In this document: positions 1 to 6,545 of the stretch, in pieces | Layout: every line of letters starts with the position of its first letter | How positions within the stretch are numbered: the stretch's first letter is position 1 | DNA from: Acidobacteriota bacterium | GTDB lineage: Bacteria; Acidobacteriota; Terriglobia; Terriglobales; Acidobacteriaceae | Direction: 5' to 3' | NCBI GenBank assembly: GCA_021798655.1 | Contig: JAJZFE010000052.1 | Span: 1 to 8,364 of the forward strand | DNA: 8,364 bases | Translations under genes and position numbers: made by a program | The notes under the pieces: generated by a model | The model's database searches: none | Told to the model about the DNA's origin: nothing | Seen by the model: the letters and a program-made list of their open reading frames with translations, nothing else

Positions 1-552
1 GGCGAAGCGGCAAACGGCGCCGAGGCGGTGGAGATGGCGACCCGCCTGCAGCCCGACGTGGCCATTCTCGACTACTCGATGCCGGAGATGAACGGGCCAC
101 AGGCGGCACGGCTCATTGGCAAGGCATCGCCTGCAACCGGCGTCATCGTGCTGACCATGCACGAGTCGGAGATGGTGGTGCAGGACGTGCTGCAGTCCGG
201 GGCGCGCGGGCTGGTGCTCAAGAGCGATGCGGACCGCATTCTGCTGCGTGCCGTGGAGGCGGTCGCCGATCAGGGCTGCTTCTTCGCCCGGCGCGTCTCG
301 GACCTCGCGGCCGCAAGCTGGACCCAGAGCGGTTCCCGCGGGGTCTCGCAACGCAGCAGCGCAGAGCCCACGCTCACCGAACGCGAGCGCGAGGTGCTGC
401 AGCTGCTCGCCGACGGCAGCACGAATAAAGAGGTTGCGGCCAGGCTGAAGATCAGCGTCCGCACGGCGGAGTCGCATCGCATCAATATCAATCGCAAGCT
501 GGGCTTTCAGTCCGTGGCAGACCTCGTGCGCTACGCTCTCCGAAGCGCCTGA
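1..552 (+). CDS. NarL/FixJ-type response regulator, 5' truncated by window edge
   Basis: DNA-binding output protein of a two-component system. The frame is open from base 1, giving 183 visible residues; family members have roughly 210-220, so about 25-35 N-terminal residues lie outside the window. The receiver domain shows the phosphoacceptor Asp in the LDYSMPEMNG motif (residue 24 counted from base 1), the switch Thr of VLTMHE (about 52) and the conserved Lys of LVLKSD (about 74). A linker of about 30 residues leads to a LuxR-type helix-turn-helix at about 125-181 (LTEREREVLQLLADG, then NKEVAARLKISVRTAESHR). No partner kinase is visible. The 115-base gap to ispH and the promoter-like hexamer before ispH suggest it belongs to a separate, upstream unit. 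Family assignment is secure; the target genes and signal cannot be told. Confidence 0.93.
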   Translation, partial: GEAANGAEAVEMATRLQPDVAILDYSMPEMNGPQAARLIGKASPATGVIVLTMHESEMVVQDVLQSGARGLVLKSDADRILLRAVEAVADQGCFFARRVSDLAAASWTQSGSRGVSQRSSAEPTLTEREREVLQLLADGSTNKEVAARLKISVRTAESHRININRKLGFQSVADLVRYALRSA

Positions 553-667
553 TGGCCGTCGCGCCCGCAGGCCGGCGAAGTCGGCGCTCACCTTCCGTAC
601 CCGTGTTTTGCACCTCGCAAGGTTCAATTCAGCGACTGCACCCGGCCAAACGCGGTATACTTAGCGA
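553..667. other. Intergenic spacer between response regulator and ispH
   Basis: This 115-base gap has no coding frame that looks real. It holds GC-rich partial dyads around 566-592 without a T-tract, so I do not call a terminator. A short inverted repeat TTGC-5-GCAA lies at 608-620. The downstream end is distinctly less GC-rich and contains the candidate ispH -10 element. Confidence 0.5.
656..661 (+). promoter_or_regulatory. Candidate -10 element of ispH, implying a leaderless or near-leaderless mRNA
   Basis: TATACT matches the sigma70 -10 consensus at five of six bases. It is followed by an in-frame TAG (662-664) and then the GTG start at 668. If transcription begins about seven bases after the hexamer, it begins at or next to the start codon. 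No Shine-Dalgarno sequence is present before the GTG. I see no good -35 match at 16-18 bases spacing, so this is a plausible but unproven promoter. Confidence 0.45.
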
Positions 668-1687
668 GTGAGCTTTCCAACCTCAGACCCCGTTGCCGTA
701 CTCTCTTCCGTTCGTTCCAATGACAACAAGCGCGTCCTGCTGCTCAAGCCCCGCGGCTTCTGTGCGGGTGTGGTGCGTGCCATTGACATCGTTCAGATTG
801 CGCTCGACACGTTTGGTGCGCCGATCTACGTCCGCAAGGAGATCGTCCATAACAGCTATGTCGTCAACGACTTGGCTCAGAAGGGCGCAATCTTCGTCAA
901 CGAGCTGGACGAGGTGCCTGCGGGCGCGCGCGTCATCTACTCGGCGCACGGCGTCTCCCCGGCGGTTCGCGACCGCGCCAGGGAGCGTGGGCTGAAGGTG
1001 ATCGACGCGACCTGCCCCCTGGTGACCAAGGTGCACGTCGAGGCGATCAAGTTCGCCAAGCAGGGCTACTCGCTCGTGCTGGTCGGCCATCGCGACCATG
1101 AAGAGGTGGAGGGCACGCAGGGCGAGGCCCCGGACGTCACCCAGGTGGTCTCCACGGTGGAAGAGGTTGCCGCGCTGGTGGTGCCCGACCCGAACAAGGT
1201 TGCCTACCTCACGCAGACGACGCTCTCGCTCGACGAGGCGCGCTACATGATCGAGGCGCTCAAGAAGAAGTTCCCGAACATCGTCGGTCCGCACGCGCAG
1301 GATATCTGCTACGCGACGGAGAACCGCCAGACGGCCGTGAAGAACGTGGCTCACGGCGCTGACCTGGTGCTGGTGGTCGGCTCGCGCAACAGCTCGAACT
1401 CCAATCGGCTGGTCGAGGTCTCGAAGAACCTGGACACCAACTCCTACCTGATCGACAAGGCGGAGGATATTCAGCCGGTATGGCTGGAGGGTGTCACGAC
1501 GGTTGCGATTACTGCGGGCGCGTCTGCGCCGGAGATTCTGGTGCAGGAGGTTGTGGCCTATCTGCAGAGCCGCGGTTACGGCTCCGTGGAGGAGGTCGAA
1601 GTGATGCCGGAGAATGTTCGCTTCGGTCTGCCGCCGGAGATCATCTCGGCCATTGCCGCTGCTCCACGCCTTGCCCCTAACGCCTGA
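668..1687 (+). CDS. ispH: 4-hydroxy-3-methylbut-2-enyl diphosphate reductase (IspH/LytB)
   Basis: Cytosolic [4Fe-4S] enzyme for the last MEP-pathway step, reducing HMBPP to IPP and DMAPP. The 339-residue protein carries the three cluster-ligating cysteines in their usual settings: C32 in GFCAGVVRAI, C116 in DATCPLVTK and C214 in QDICYATENRQ. Substrate-binding motifs are also present: H61 (EIVHN), H94 (SAHG), H144/E146 (HEEVEGT), QTTLS at 183-187, SRNSSNSNRL at 239-248 and ITAGASAPE at 281-289. The N-terminus is about 20 residues longer than in the E. coli enzyme. GTG 668 is chosen because an in-frame TAG lies two codons upstream and no other ATG, GTG or TTG occurs in frame before C32. It lies 99 bases upstream of shc, so isoprenoid supply and hopanoid cyclisation are neighbours here. 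The family call is secure. Confidence 0.97.
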   Translation: MSFPTSDPVAVLSSVRSNDNKRVLLLKPRGFCAGVVRAIDIVQIALDTFGAPIYVRKEIVHNSYVVNDLAQKGAIFVNELDEVPAGARVIYSAHGVSPAVRDRARERGLKVIDATCPLVTKVHVEAIKFAKQGYSLVLVGHRDHEEVEGTQGEAPDVTQVVSTVEEVAALVVPDPNKVAYLTQTTLSLDEARYMIEALKKKFPNIVGPHAQDICYATENRQTAVKNVAHGADLVLVVGSRNSSNSNRLVEVSKNLDTNSYLIDKAEDIQPVWLEGVTTVAITAGASAPEILVQEVVAYLQSRGYGSVEEVEVMPENVRFGLPPEIISAIAAAPRLAPNA

Positions 1688-1786
1688 TCGAGCCGTCATT
1701 TGTTTTGATGTTGCTTCGCCTGTAGCTTCATCCAATCGTCAGAGCCTTCAACGAGAACGAGGAAAACGGGTTTAAGCGTCTTCATC
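1688..1786. promoter_or_regulatory. ispH-shc spacer with weak promoter candidates
   Basis: This 99-base, relatively AT-rich gap holds two weak candidates. One is TTGTTT (1700-1705) with TAGCTT (1723-1728) at 17-base spacing. The other is TTTAAG (1771-1776), four of six to the -10 consensus, with TTCAAC (1747-1752) 18 bases upstream; this would start transcription within a few bases of the shc ATG. The only purine-rich stretch (around 1760-1763) is more than 20 bases from the ATG, too far to act as a ribosome binding site. No terminator is seen after ispH, so readthrough into shc is possible. Confidence 0.25.
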
Positions 1787-3820
1787 ATGAGTACATCGCC
1801 CCAAAATTCGCAGGCAGCCGCTACCGTCGCTGCCAAACAGCCCCGTTTCGGCCGGCTTGATCTGGCCATGGACAAGGTAAGCGCCGGCATCGACCGCTCG
1901 GTGAGCTGGCTGCTGGGCCAGCAGCACGAGGACGGCTACTGGTGCGGTGAGCTGGAAGCCGACTCCATGCTGGAGGCCGACTACATCTTTGTGCACACGC
2001 TGCTCGGCACCGGCGACAAGGGCCGCATGGAGCGCTGCCTCAACGAGATCCTGCGCCACCAGAACGCCGATGGCGGCTGGAGCCTCTATCCCGGCGGGCC
2101 GTCCAATGTGAACTACGGCGTCAAGTGCTACCTTGCGCTGAAGCTGATGGGCTGGAAGGCCGACGACCCGGTGCTGGTGCGCGCCCGCGAGAACGTGCTC
2201 TCGCTCGGTGGCGTGGTGGCCTGCAACACCTTCACCAAGATCTATCTCTGCACGCTGGGCCAGTATGACTACGACGCCGTGCCGGCCGTACCGCCCGAGA
2301 TCATTCTCTTTCCCAACTGGTTCTACTTCAACATCTACGAGATCAGCGCCTGGTCGCGCGCCATCCTGGTGCCGCTGTCGATCATCTACGCGAACAAGCC
2401 GTTCAAGAAGCTCGCGCCGGAGCAGTCGATCGACGAACTCTTCGTCGGCGGCCGCGAACACTCCGACCTGCATCTGCGCTGGGATCGCAAGCATGTCTTC
2501 TCCTGGCGCAACTTCTTCCTGTTCACCGATCGCGTAGCGCACATCGCCGAGCGCGTGCACCTTCGTCCGCTGCGCAAGAAGGCGCTGAAAAAGGCCGAGC
2601 GCTGGATGCTGGAGCACTTCGAGCGCTCCGATGGCCTCGGTGCCATCTACCCGGCCATGCTCAACGCGATCGTTGCGCTGGTCTGCCTGGGCTACTCGAA
2701 GGACGATCCGCAGATGATTCGCGCGATCGACGAGTTCGAAAAGCTGGGCATCGACCGCCCGGACGGCGAGCCCGGCTACCCGACCCCGACCTTCCGCATG
2801 CAGCCGTGCTTTTCGCCTGTATGGGACACCGCGCAGGTGCTCTCCACGCTCGGCGATGTTGGGCTGGCCAAGGACGACGCCCGCCTCGTCAAGGCCGCCG
2901 ACTGGCTGCTCTCCAAGGAGATTCGCTACAAGGGTGACTGGTCGCACAAGGTCAAGAACGTGGACGCCAGCTGCTGGTGTTTCTTCTTCAACAACGATCA
3001 TCAGCCCGACGTGGACGACACCGGCGAGGTGCTGCTCGCGCTCAAGGCCGTGGACAATCCACGCGAGCGGTATCAGCATGAGGTCACGCAGCGGTCCATC
3101 GACTGGGTCTTCGCGATGCAGTGCCGAAATGGCGGCTGGGCCTCGTTCGACAAGGACAACACGAAGAAGATCTTCGAGTCGATCCCGTTTGCCGATCACA
3201 ACGCGATGATCGACCCACCCACGGCGGACATCACCGGCCGCATCCTGGAGATGCTGGCCAGCTATGGCTACACGCGCCGCGACAAGCGCGTGGAGAAGGC
3301 TGTGCAGTTCATCCTGACGGAGCAGGAGAACGACGGTGCCTGGTTCGGCCGCTGGGGCGTCAACTATCTCTACGGCACGTTCCTCGTCCTGCGCGGTCTG
3401 CAGGCGATGGAGTACAGCTACCTGGAGCCCGCCGTGCAGCAGGCTGCCGAATGGATTCGCATGGTGCAGAACGCCGATGGCGGCTGGGGCGAGACCTGCG
3501 GCACCTACGACGATCCCGACCAGCGCGGCATCGGCCCGTCCACCCCGTCGCAGACGGCATGGGCGCTGCTCGGTCTGCTCGCGGCGAACGACACGCGTTC
3601 GGACTCTGTGGCCAAGGGCATTCGCTGGCTCATCGAGCGCCAGCACGAAGACGGCAGCTGGGACGAACTGATGCCTGGCCGCAACGGCGAAAGCTACTAC
3701 ACCGGCACCGGATTTCCGCGCGTCTTCTACCTCGGCTATCACCTGTACAAGCAGTATTTTCCGCTGCTCGCACTTACCACCTACCGCAAGGCCATGGAGC
3801 GCGGCGAACACGAAGCCTGA
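1787..3820 (+). CDS. shc: Squalene-hopene cyclase
   Basis: Monotopic membrane class II triterpene cyclase that protonates squalene and folds it into hopene/hopanol. The 677-residue protein is of normal length. The catalytic acid motif DVDDT is at 408-412, with D410 the likely proton donor by correspondence with D376 of the Alicyclobacillus enzyme. QW-type repeats of the alpha/alpha-barrels lie at about 45-52, 92-98, 445-451, 513-519, 561-567 and 619-625. Other family signatures are PPEIILFPNWFYFNIYE (169-185), SPVWDTA (343-349), PFADH...DPPTADIT (467-483), WFGRWGVNYLYGT (519-531), STPSQTAWAL (585-594) and YYTGTGFPRVFYLGYHLY (637-654). ATG 1787 leaves about 33 residues before the first conserved helix; the start lacks a clear ribosome binding site, and an internal ATG at 1868 is the alternative. 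hpnH follows after 47 bases. The residue following DVDDT is Gly, and a stretch of about six extra residues (around 628-634) precedes YYTGTG relative to the Alicyclobacillus protein. Two QW motifs are encoded by an identical 21-base string (2060-2080 and 3467-3487). Confidence 0.97.
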   Translation: MSTSPQNSQAAATVAAKQPRFGRLDLAMDKVSAGIDRSVSWLLGQQHEDGYWCGELEADSMLEADYIFVHTLLGTGDKGRMERCLNEILRHQNADGGWSLYPGGPSNVNYGVKCYLALKLMGWKADDPVLVRARENVLSLGGVVACNTFTKIYLCTLGQYDYDAVPAVPPEIILFPNWFYFNIYEISAWSRAILVPLSIIYANKPFKKLAPEQSIDELFVGGREHSDLHLRWDRKHVFSWRNFFLFTDRVAHIAERVHLRPLRKKALKKAERWMLEHFERSDGLGAIYPAMLNAIVALVCLGYSKDDPQMIRAIDEFEKLGIDRPDGEPGYPTPTFRMQPCFSPVWDTAQVLSTLGDVGLAKDDARLVKAADWLLSKEIRYKGDWSHKVKNVDASCWCFFFNNDHQPDVDDTGEVLLALKAVDNPRERYQHEVTQRSIDWVFAMQCRNGGWASFDKDNTKKIFESIPFADHNAMIDPPTADITGRILEMLASYGYTRRDKRVEKAVQFILTEQENDGAWFGRWGVNYLYGTFLVLRGLQAMEYSYLEPAVQQAAEWIRMVQNADGGWGETCGTYDDPDQRGIGPSTPSQTAWALLGLLAANDTRSDSVAKGIRWLIERQHEDGSWDELMPGRNGESYYTGTGFPRVFYLGYHLYKQYFPLLALTTYRKAMERGEHEA

Positions 3821-3853
3821 TACGCATCGGACCGTTCGCTTCAGCCCTTACCG

Positions 3854-3859
3854 AAGGAG
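3854..3859 (+). promoter_or_regulatory. Shine-Dalgarno site of hpnH
   Basis: AAGGAG lies eight bases upstream of the ATG at 3868, an ideal position. It decides the hpnH start: the same frame is open far upstream through the end of shc, but only this ATG carries a ribosome binding site and begins the conserved protein. Confidence 0.85.
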
Positions 3860-3867
3860 TCAACAAC

Positions 3868-5025
3868 ATGGCAGTACCCGTATCACAGGCTTTTACCGTA
3901 GCCACCTACGTGCTGAAGCAGAAGCTCTCGGGCCGCAAGCGTTACCCGCTGGTGCTGATGCTGGAGCCGCTCTTCCGCTGCAACCTGGCCTGCGCCGGCT
4001 GCGGAAAGATTCAGTACCCCGCACACATTCTGAAGGCGCAGCTCACACCGGAGCAGTGCTTCAAGGCGGCGGAAGAGTGTGGCGCGCCGATGGTCTCCAT
4101 CCCCGGCGGTGAGCCGCTGCTGCACCCGCAGATGCCGGAGATCGTCGCCGGCCTCGTGGCGCGCAAGAAGTACGTGTACATGTGCACGAACGCGCTGCTG
4201 CTCAAAGAGAAGCTGCACCTGTTCACGCCGTCCAAGTACCTCAGCTTCTCGGTCCACGTGGACGGCGAGCGCGAGCACCACGACTTCGGCGTCTGCCGCG
4301 AGGGCGGCTACGACATCGCGATGGAGGGCATCCACGCCGCGGTGGCCGCGGGCTTCCGCGTGACCACCAACACGACGCTCTTCGATGGTGCCGACCCGAA
4401 CTCCGTGCGTCGCCACTTCGACCAGATGATGGCCGCCGGCGTCGAGAGCATGATGGTCTCGCCCGGCTACACGTATGACAAGGCGCCGGACCAGAACCAC
4501 TTCCTGGGCAAGGCCAAGTCGCGCCGCCTCTTCCGCGCCATCCTGTCGAACCGCAACAAGAGCTGGGAGTTCAACACGCACCCGCTCTTCTCCGAATACC
4601 TGATGGGCAAGCAGCAGTTCGAGTGCACGCCCTGGGGCATGCCCACGTACTCCATCTTCGGCTGGCAGAAGCCCTGCTACCTGTTGCAGGACGGCTACGC
4701 GGATACCTTCGACGAGATGCTGGAGTCCACGAAGTGGGAGGAGTACGGCGCGAGGAGCGGCAACCCGCGCTGCGCCAACTGCATGGTTCACTCCGGTCAC
4801 GAGGCGTCGGCCGTGGACTACAACTTCGGCTCGCTCAAGGGCTTCATCGAGACGGCCAAGAAGTACATGTTCCCCTCGCTGTATCCCGACGCCGACGCGC
4901 AGAAGATCCTGAACGAGTGGCAGTCGGAGGGCCGTATGCCGCTGGTGCAGATCGCCGGCACACCCACCCCGGTCGTCGTCACAACCTCGGTCGATACCAA
5001 CGTCGGCAGCATGGCAGGAGATTAA
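3868..5025 (+). CDS. hpnH: Radical SAM adenosylhopane synthase HpnH
   Basis: Joins the 5'-deoxyadenosyl group of S-adenosylmethionine to diploptene, the first step of C35 extended hopanoid synthesis. The 385-residue protein has the radical SAM cluster motif CNLACAGC (C38, C42, C45) followed by GKIQYP, the SAM-contacting PGGEPLL at 79-85, MCTNALLL at 105-112 and SVHVDGEREHHD at 128-139. The C-terminal part has further cysteines at 253, 270, 302 and 305 (CTPWG, KPCYLL, CANCMVHSGHE), typical of HpnH and its attached C-terminal domain. Only about 20 C-terminal residues (rich in T and V) look unconserved. The start is set by the AAGGAG site. It sits directly after shc, whose product is its substrate, and the next gene starts three bases after its stop, so co-translation in one operon is likely. 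The assignment is secure. Confidence 0.96.
   Translation: MAVPVSQAFTVATYVLKQKLSGRKRYPLVLMLEPLFRCNLACAGCGKIQYPAHILKAQLTPEQCFKAAEECGAPMVSIPGGEPLLHPQMPEIVAGLVARKKYVYMCTNALLLKEKLHLFTPSKYLSFSVHVDGEREHHDFGVCREGGYDIAMEGIHAAVAAGFRVTTNTTLFDGADPNSVRRHFDQMMAAGVESMMVSPGYTYDKAPDQNHFLGKAKSRRLFRAILSNRNKSWEFNTHPLFSEYLMGKQQFECTPWGMPTYSIFGWQKPCYLLQDGYADTFDEMLESTKWEEYGARSGNPRCANCMVHSGHEASAVDYNFGSLKGFIETAKKYMFPSLYPDADAQKILNEWQSEGRMPLVQIAGTPTPVVVTTSVDTNVGSMAGD
5016..5020 (+). promoter_or_regulatory. Shine-Dalgarno site of the 152-residue gene
   Basis: AGGAG is placed eight bases before the ATG at 5029, inside the last codons of hpnH. It confirms that start and ties translation of the small protein to that of hpnH. 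Confidence 0.8.
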
Positions 5026-5028
5026 TTC

Positions 5029-5487
5029 ATGTCCACAGCACAGCAGGAACATCTGAAGATCGAGCAGCTGCAGCAGGTCTCCGCCGACGAACTGGAGCAC
5101 ATCGCCGGCCGCGAGCGCGAGAACCTCGAAGGCTGGATTCCTACCTTCGCCAGCGAAGCCGATGTCCGCGAAGCGCTGGAGAAGGCGTTCGACTATCGCG
5201 GCGACGTCACCATCACGCGCAAGGACGGCTCGGTCATTGAGGGCTACCTCTATGACCGCCGCTCCGAGCCCACGCTCGAAGCCTCCGTCGTGCGCCTGAT
5301 GCCGACGCCGAAGGATGGGCAGGCCTTCGAGCGCGTGATGGTCAGCTACGCCGACATCGCCGCGCTCAACTTCTCCGGCAAGGACACCGCTGCGGGCCGC
5401 AGCTTCGACGCCTGGATCAAGAAGTACATGGAGAAGAAGGCCGCCGGCGAGAGCAACATCCAGATCGAGCCGGAGAAGCTCGACTAG
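5029..5487 (+). CDS. Uncharacterised 152-residue protein between hpnH and hpnA, possible small beta-barrel
   Basis: I recognise no named function. The protein is soluble in appearance, with no signal peptide, membrane segment or cysteine. The N-terminal 50 residues are charged and helical in character (MSTAQQEHLKIEQLQQVSAD...). A central segment, about 53-116, alternates in a beta-strand pattern: FDYRGDVTITRKDGSVIEGY, then DRR, SVVRLMP, and VMVSYADIAALNFSGKDTA. 'GDVTITxKDGxxIEGY' followed by a late 'YADI..L.F' strand resembles an Sm/SH3-like small barrel by eye, which is inference only. The C-terminus (RSFDAWIKKYMEKKAAGE) looks like an amphipathic basic helix. Its own ribosome binding site, a 3-base gap to hpnH and a 6-base gap to hpnA place it firmly within the hopanoid operon. 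Composition matches its neighbours, so nothing suggests a recent insertion. It could be a scaffold, an RNA- or membrane-surface-binding regulator, or an HpnH/HpnA partner. Confidence 0.88.
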   Translation: MSTAQQEHLKIEQLQQVSADELEHIAGRERENLEGWIPTFASEADVREALEKAFDYRGDVTITRKDGSVIEGYLYDRRSEPTLEASVVRLMPTPKDGQAFERVMVSYADIAALNFSGKDTAAGRSFDAWIKKYMEKKAAGESNIQIEPEKLD

Positions 5488-5493
5488 CCGCGC

Positions 5494-6492
5494 ATGAAGC
5501 TCTTCATCACCGGAGCAACGGGCTTCGTCGGCGCACACGTCGCACAGCTCGCCGCGCAGCAGGGCGCCGAGCTTCGTCTGCTCTCGCGCAGCAGCTCCAA
5601 CCGCAGCCACCTGCCCGCCAACGCGGATGTCATCACTGGCGATCTGCGCGATCCGTCTGCATTCGCCTCTGCCTTGCAGGGGTGCGACGCGCTCATCCAC
5701 GTCGCTGCGGACTATCGCCTCTGGGTGCCCGATCCGGCGGAGATGTACAAGGCGAACGTTGAGGGCACGCGCGCATTGCTGCGTGCTGCTCGCGAGGCTG
5801 GTGTGCCGCGCGTCGTCTACACCTCCAGCGTCGCGACGATGGGCTTCCAGTACGACGGCACCGTCGTCGATGAAGACACGCCGGTCTCCGAGGCCGCGAT
5901 GATTGGCCACTACAAGCGGTCGAAGTGGCTCGCCGAACAGGTCGCACTCGAAGCCGCGCGTGCCGGCCAGCACGTGATGGTGCTCAACCCGACCACGCCC
6001 ATCGGCGCGCTCGACACCAAGCCCACACCCACGGGCCGCATCGTTGTGGACTTCCTCAACAGGAACTTTCCCGCCTACGTCGACACGGGCCTCAACCTCG
6101 TCGATGTCGAAGAGATCGCGCGCATGCACCTGGTCGCGCTGGAGCACGGCACTCCCGGGCGGCGCTACATTCTCGGCGGCGAAAACCTCACGCTGAAGCA
6201 GATCCTCGACCGCCTGGCCGCTATCACCGGCCTGCCCTCGCCGACGATGAAGGTGCCGCACGCCGTCGCGATGGCCTTCGCCTTCTTCGACGAGACGATC
6301 ACGGGCAGGCTGCGCGGCAGGGAGCCGCGCGCCACGGTGGAGGCCGTCCGCATGGGCCGCAAGACGATGTTTGCCAGCAGCGCGCGTGCCGAGCGCGAAC
6401 TCGGCCTGCGCGTGATGTCCGTGGACAGCGCACTGCGCTCCGCCTGCGCGTGGTTCATCGCCAACGGATATGCACCGCCGCCGCCTGCCTGA
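5494..6492 (+). CDS. hpnA: Hopanoid-associated NAD(P)-dependent sugar epimerase/dehydratase HpnA
   Basis: Extended short-chain dehydrogenase/reductase of 332 residues, the usual HpnA length. The dinucleotide-binding motif GATGFVG is at residues 7-13, GDLRD at 49-53, the active-site segment YTSSVATMG at 109-117 and the catalytic pair Y140/K144 in YKRSK. The segment VLNPTTPIGALDTKPTPTGRIV (157-178), the late GRRYILGGENLTLKQIL motif and the C-terminal ALRSACAWFIANGY match the hopanoid-associated branch as I know it. The family is named for its genomic association with hopanoid genes; its true substrate is not firmly established, and sugar-nucleotide or side-chain modification is inferred. It starts six bases after the previous stop without a strong ribosome binding site (GGAGAAG at 5472-5478 is 15 bases away), so translational coupling is likely. 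Naming as HpnA rather than a generic epimerase relies on these motifs plus context. Confidence 0.9.
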   Translation: MKLFITGATGFVGAHVAQLAAQQGAELRLLSRSSSNRSHLPANADVITGDLRDPSAFASALQGCDALIHVAADYRLWVPDPAEMYKANVEGTRALLRAAREAGVPRVVYTSSVATMGFQYDGTVVDEDTPVSEAAMIGHYKRSKWLAEQVALEAARAGQHVMVLNPTTPIGALDTKPTPTGRIVVDFLNRNFPAYVDTGLNLVDVEEIARMHLVALEHGTPGRRYILGGENLTLKQILDRLAAITGLPSPTMKVPHAVAMAFAFFDETITGRLRGREPRATVEAVRMGRKTMFASSARAERELGLRVMSVDSALRSACAWFIANGYAPPPPA

Positions 6493-6545
6493 GTGCTGGC
6501 CGATTGCGGTCGCGCAAGCCTTTCGATTGTGAAAGACTGATTGGC
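6493..6545. other. hpnA-lacI spacer
   Basis: This 53-base gap lies between the hpnA stop and the GTG chosen for the LacI-type gene. It contains the CTTTC/GAAAG inverted repeat described separately and no clear -10 hexamer or terminator. Confidence 0.4.
6520..6535. repeat. Inverted repeat CTTTC-N6-GAAAG upstream of the LacI-type gene, possible operator
   Basis: Five-base arms match perfectly around a six-base centre (GATTGT), ending 10 bases before the GTG start of the repressor gene. LacI-family proteins bind dyad-symmetric sites and often control their own genes, so an autoregulatory operator is possible. The arms are short, and the arrangement is the inverse of the common GAAA-centre-TTTC layout, so chance is a serious alternative. 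Confidence 0.25.

Noticed and set aside
566..592. GC-rich dyad after the response regulator, considered as a terminator
   Set aside because: The stems are short and interrupted and no T-run follows; it is indistinguishable from chance at this GC content.
1..1687. Response regulator as a dedicated controller of ispH/hopanoid genes
   Set aside because: A 115-base gap and a separate promoter-like hexamer intervene, no kinase is visible, and adjacency alone is weak evidence.
683..1735. Minus-strand open frame (350 codons) opposite ispH
   Set aside because: It is an antisense shadow of a secure gene; low-complexity Arg/His/Asp-rich translation with no domain.
1756..1764. Purine-rich stretch considered as the shc ribosome binding site
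   Set aside because: It ends more than 20 bases before the ATG at 1787, outside the working range for a Shine-Dalgarno site.
1772..3811. Long minus-strand open frame (679 codons) opposite shc
   Set aside because: It mirrors shc almost end to end, has no recognisable motif, and is explained by the codon bias of the sense gene.
3121..3867. In-frame upstream extension of hpnH through the end of shc, suggesting a fusion protein
   Set aside because: The upstream part is an out-of-frame reading of shc with no conserved domain. The ATG at 3868 has an ideal AAGGAG and starts the normal HpnH N-terminus.
4623..5240. Plus-strand open frame (205 codons) overlapping the hpnH end and the small gene
   Set aside because: It is out of frame with both, Arg/His-rich without a domain, and has no ribosome binding site; the overlapped genes are well supported.
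3883..6261. Very long open frame (792 codons) on the minus strand opposite hpnH, the small gene and hpnA
   Set aside because: It spans three well-supported genes in full antisense. Its product is a composition-driven run of Val, Leu, Ala, Arg, Gly and His without domains. Long antisense frames are expected in GC-rich coding DNA.
5925..6545. In-frame upstream extension of the LacI-type gene into hpnA
   Set aside because: The extra residues are an off-frame Arg/His-rich reading of hpnA, and the DNA-binding domain begins just after GTG 6546.
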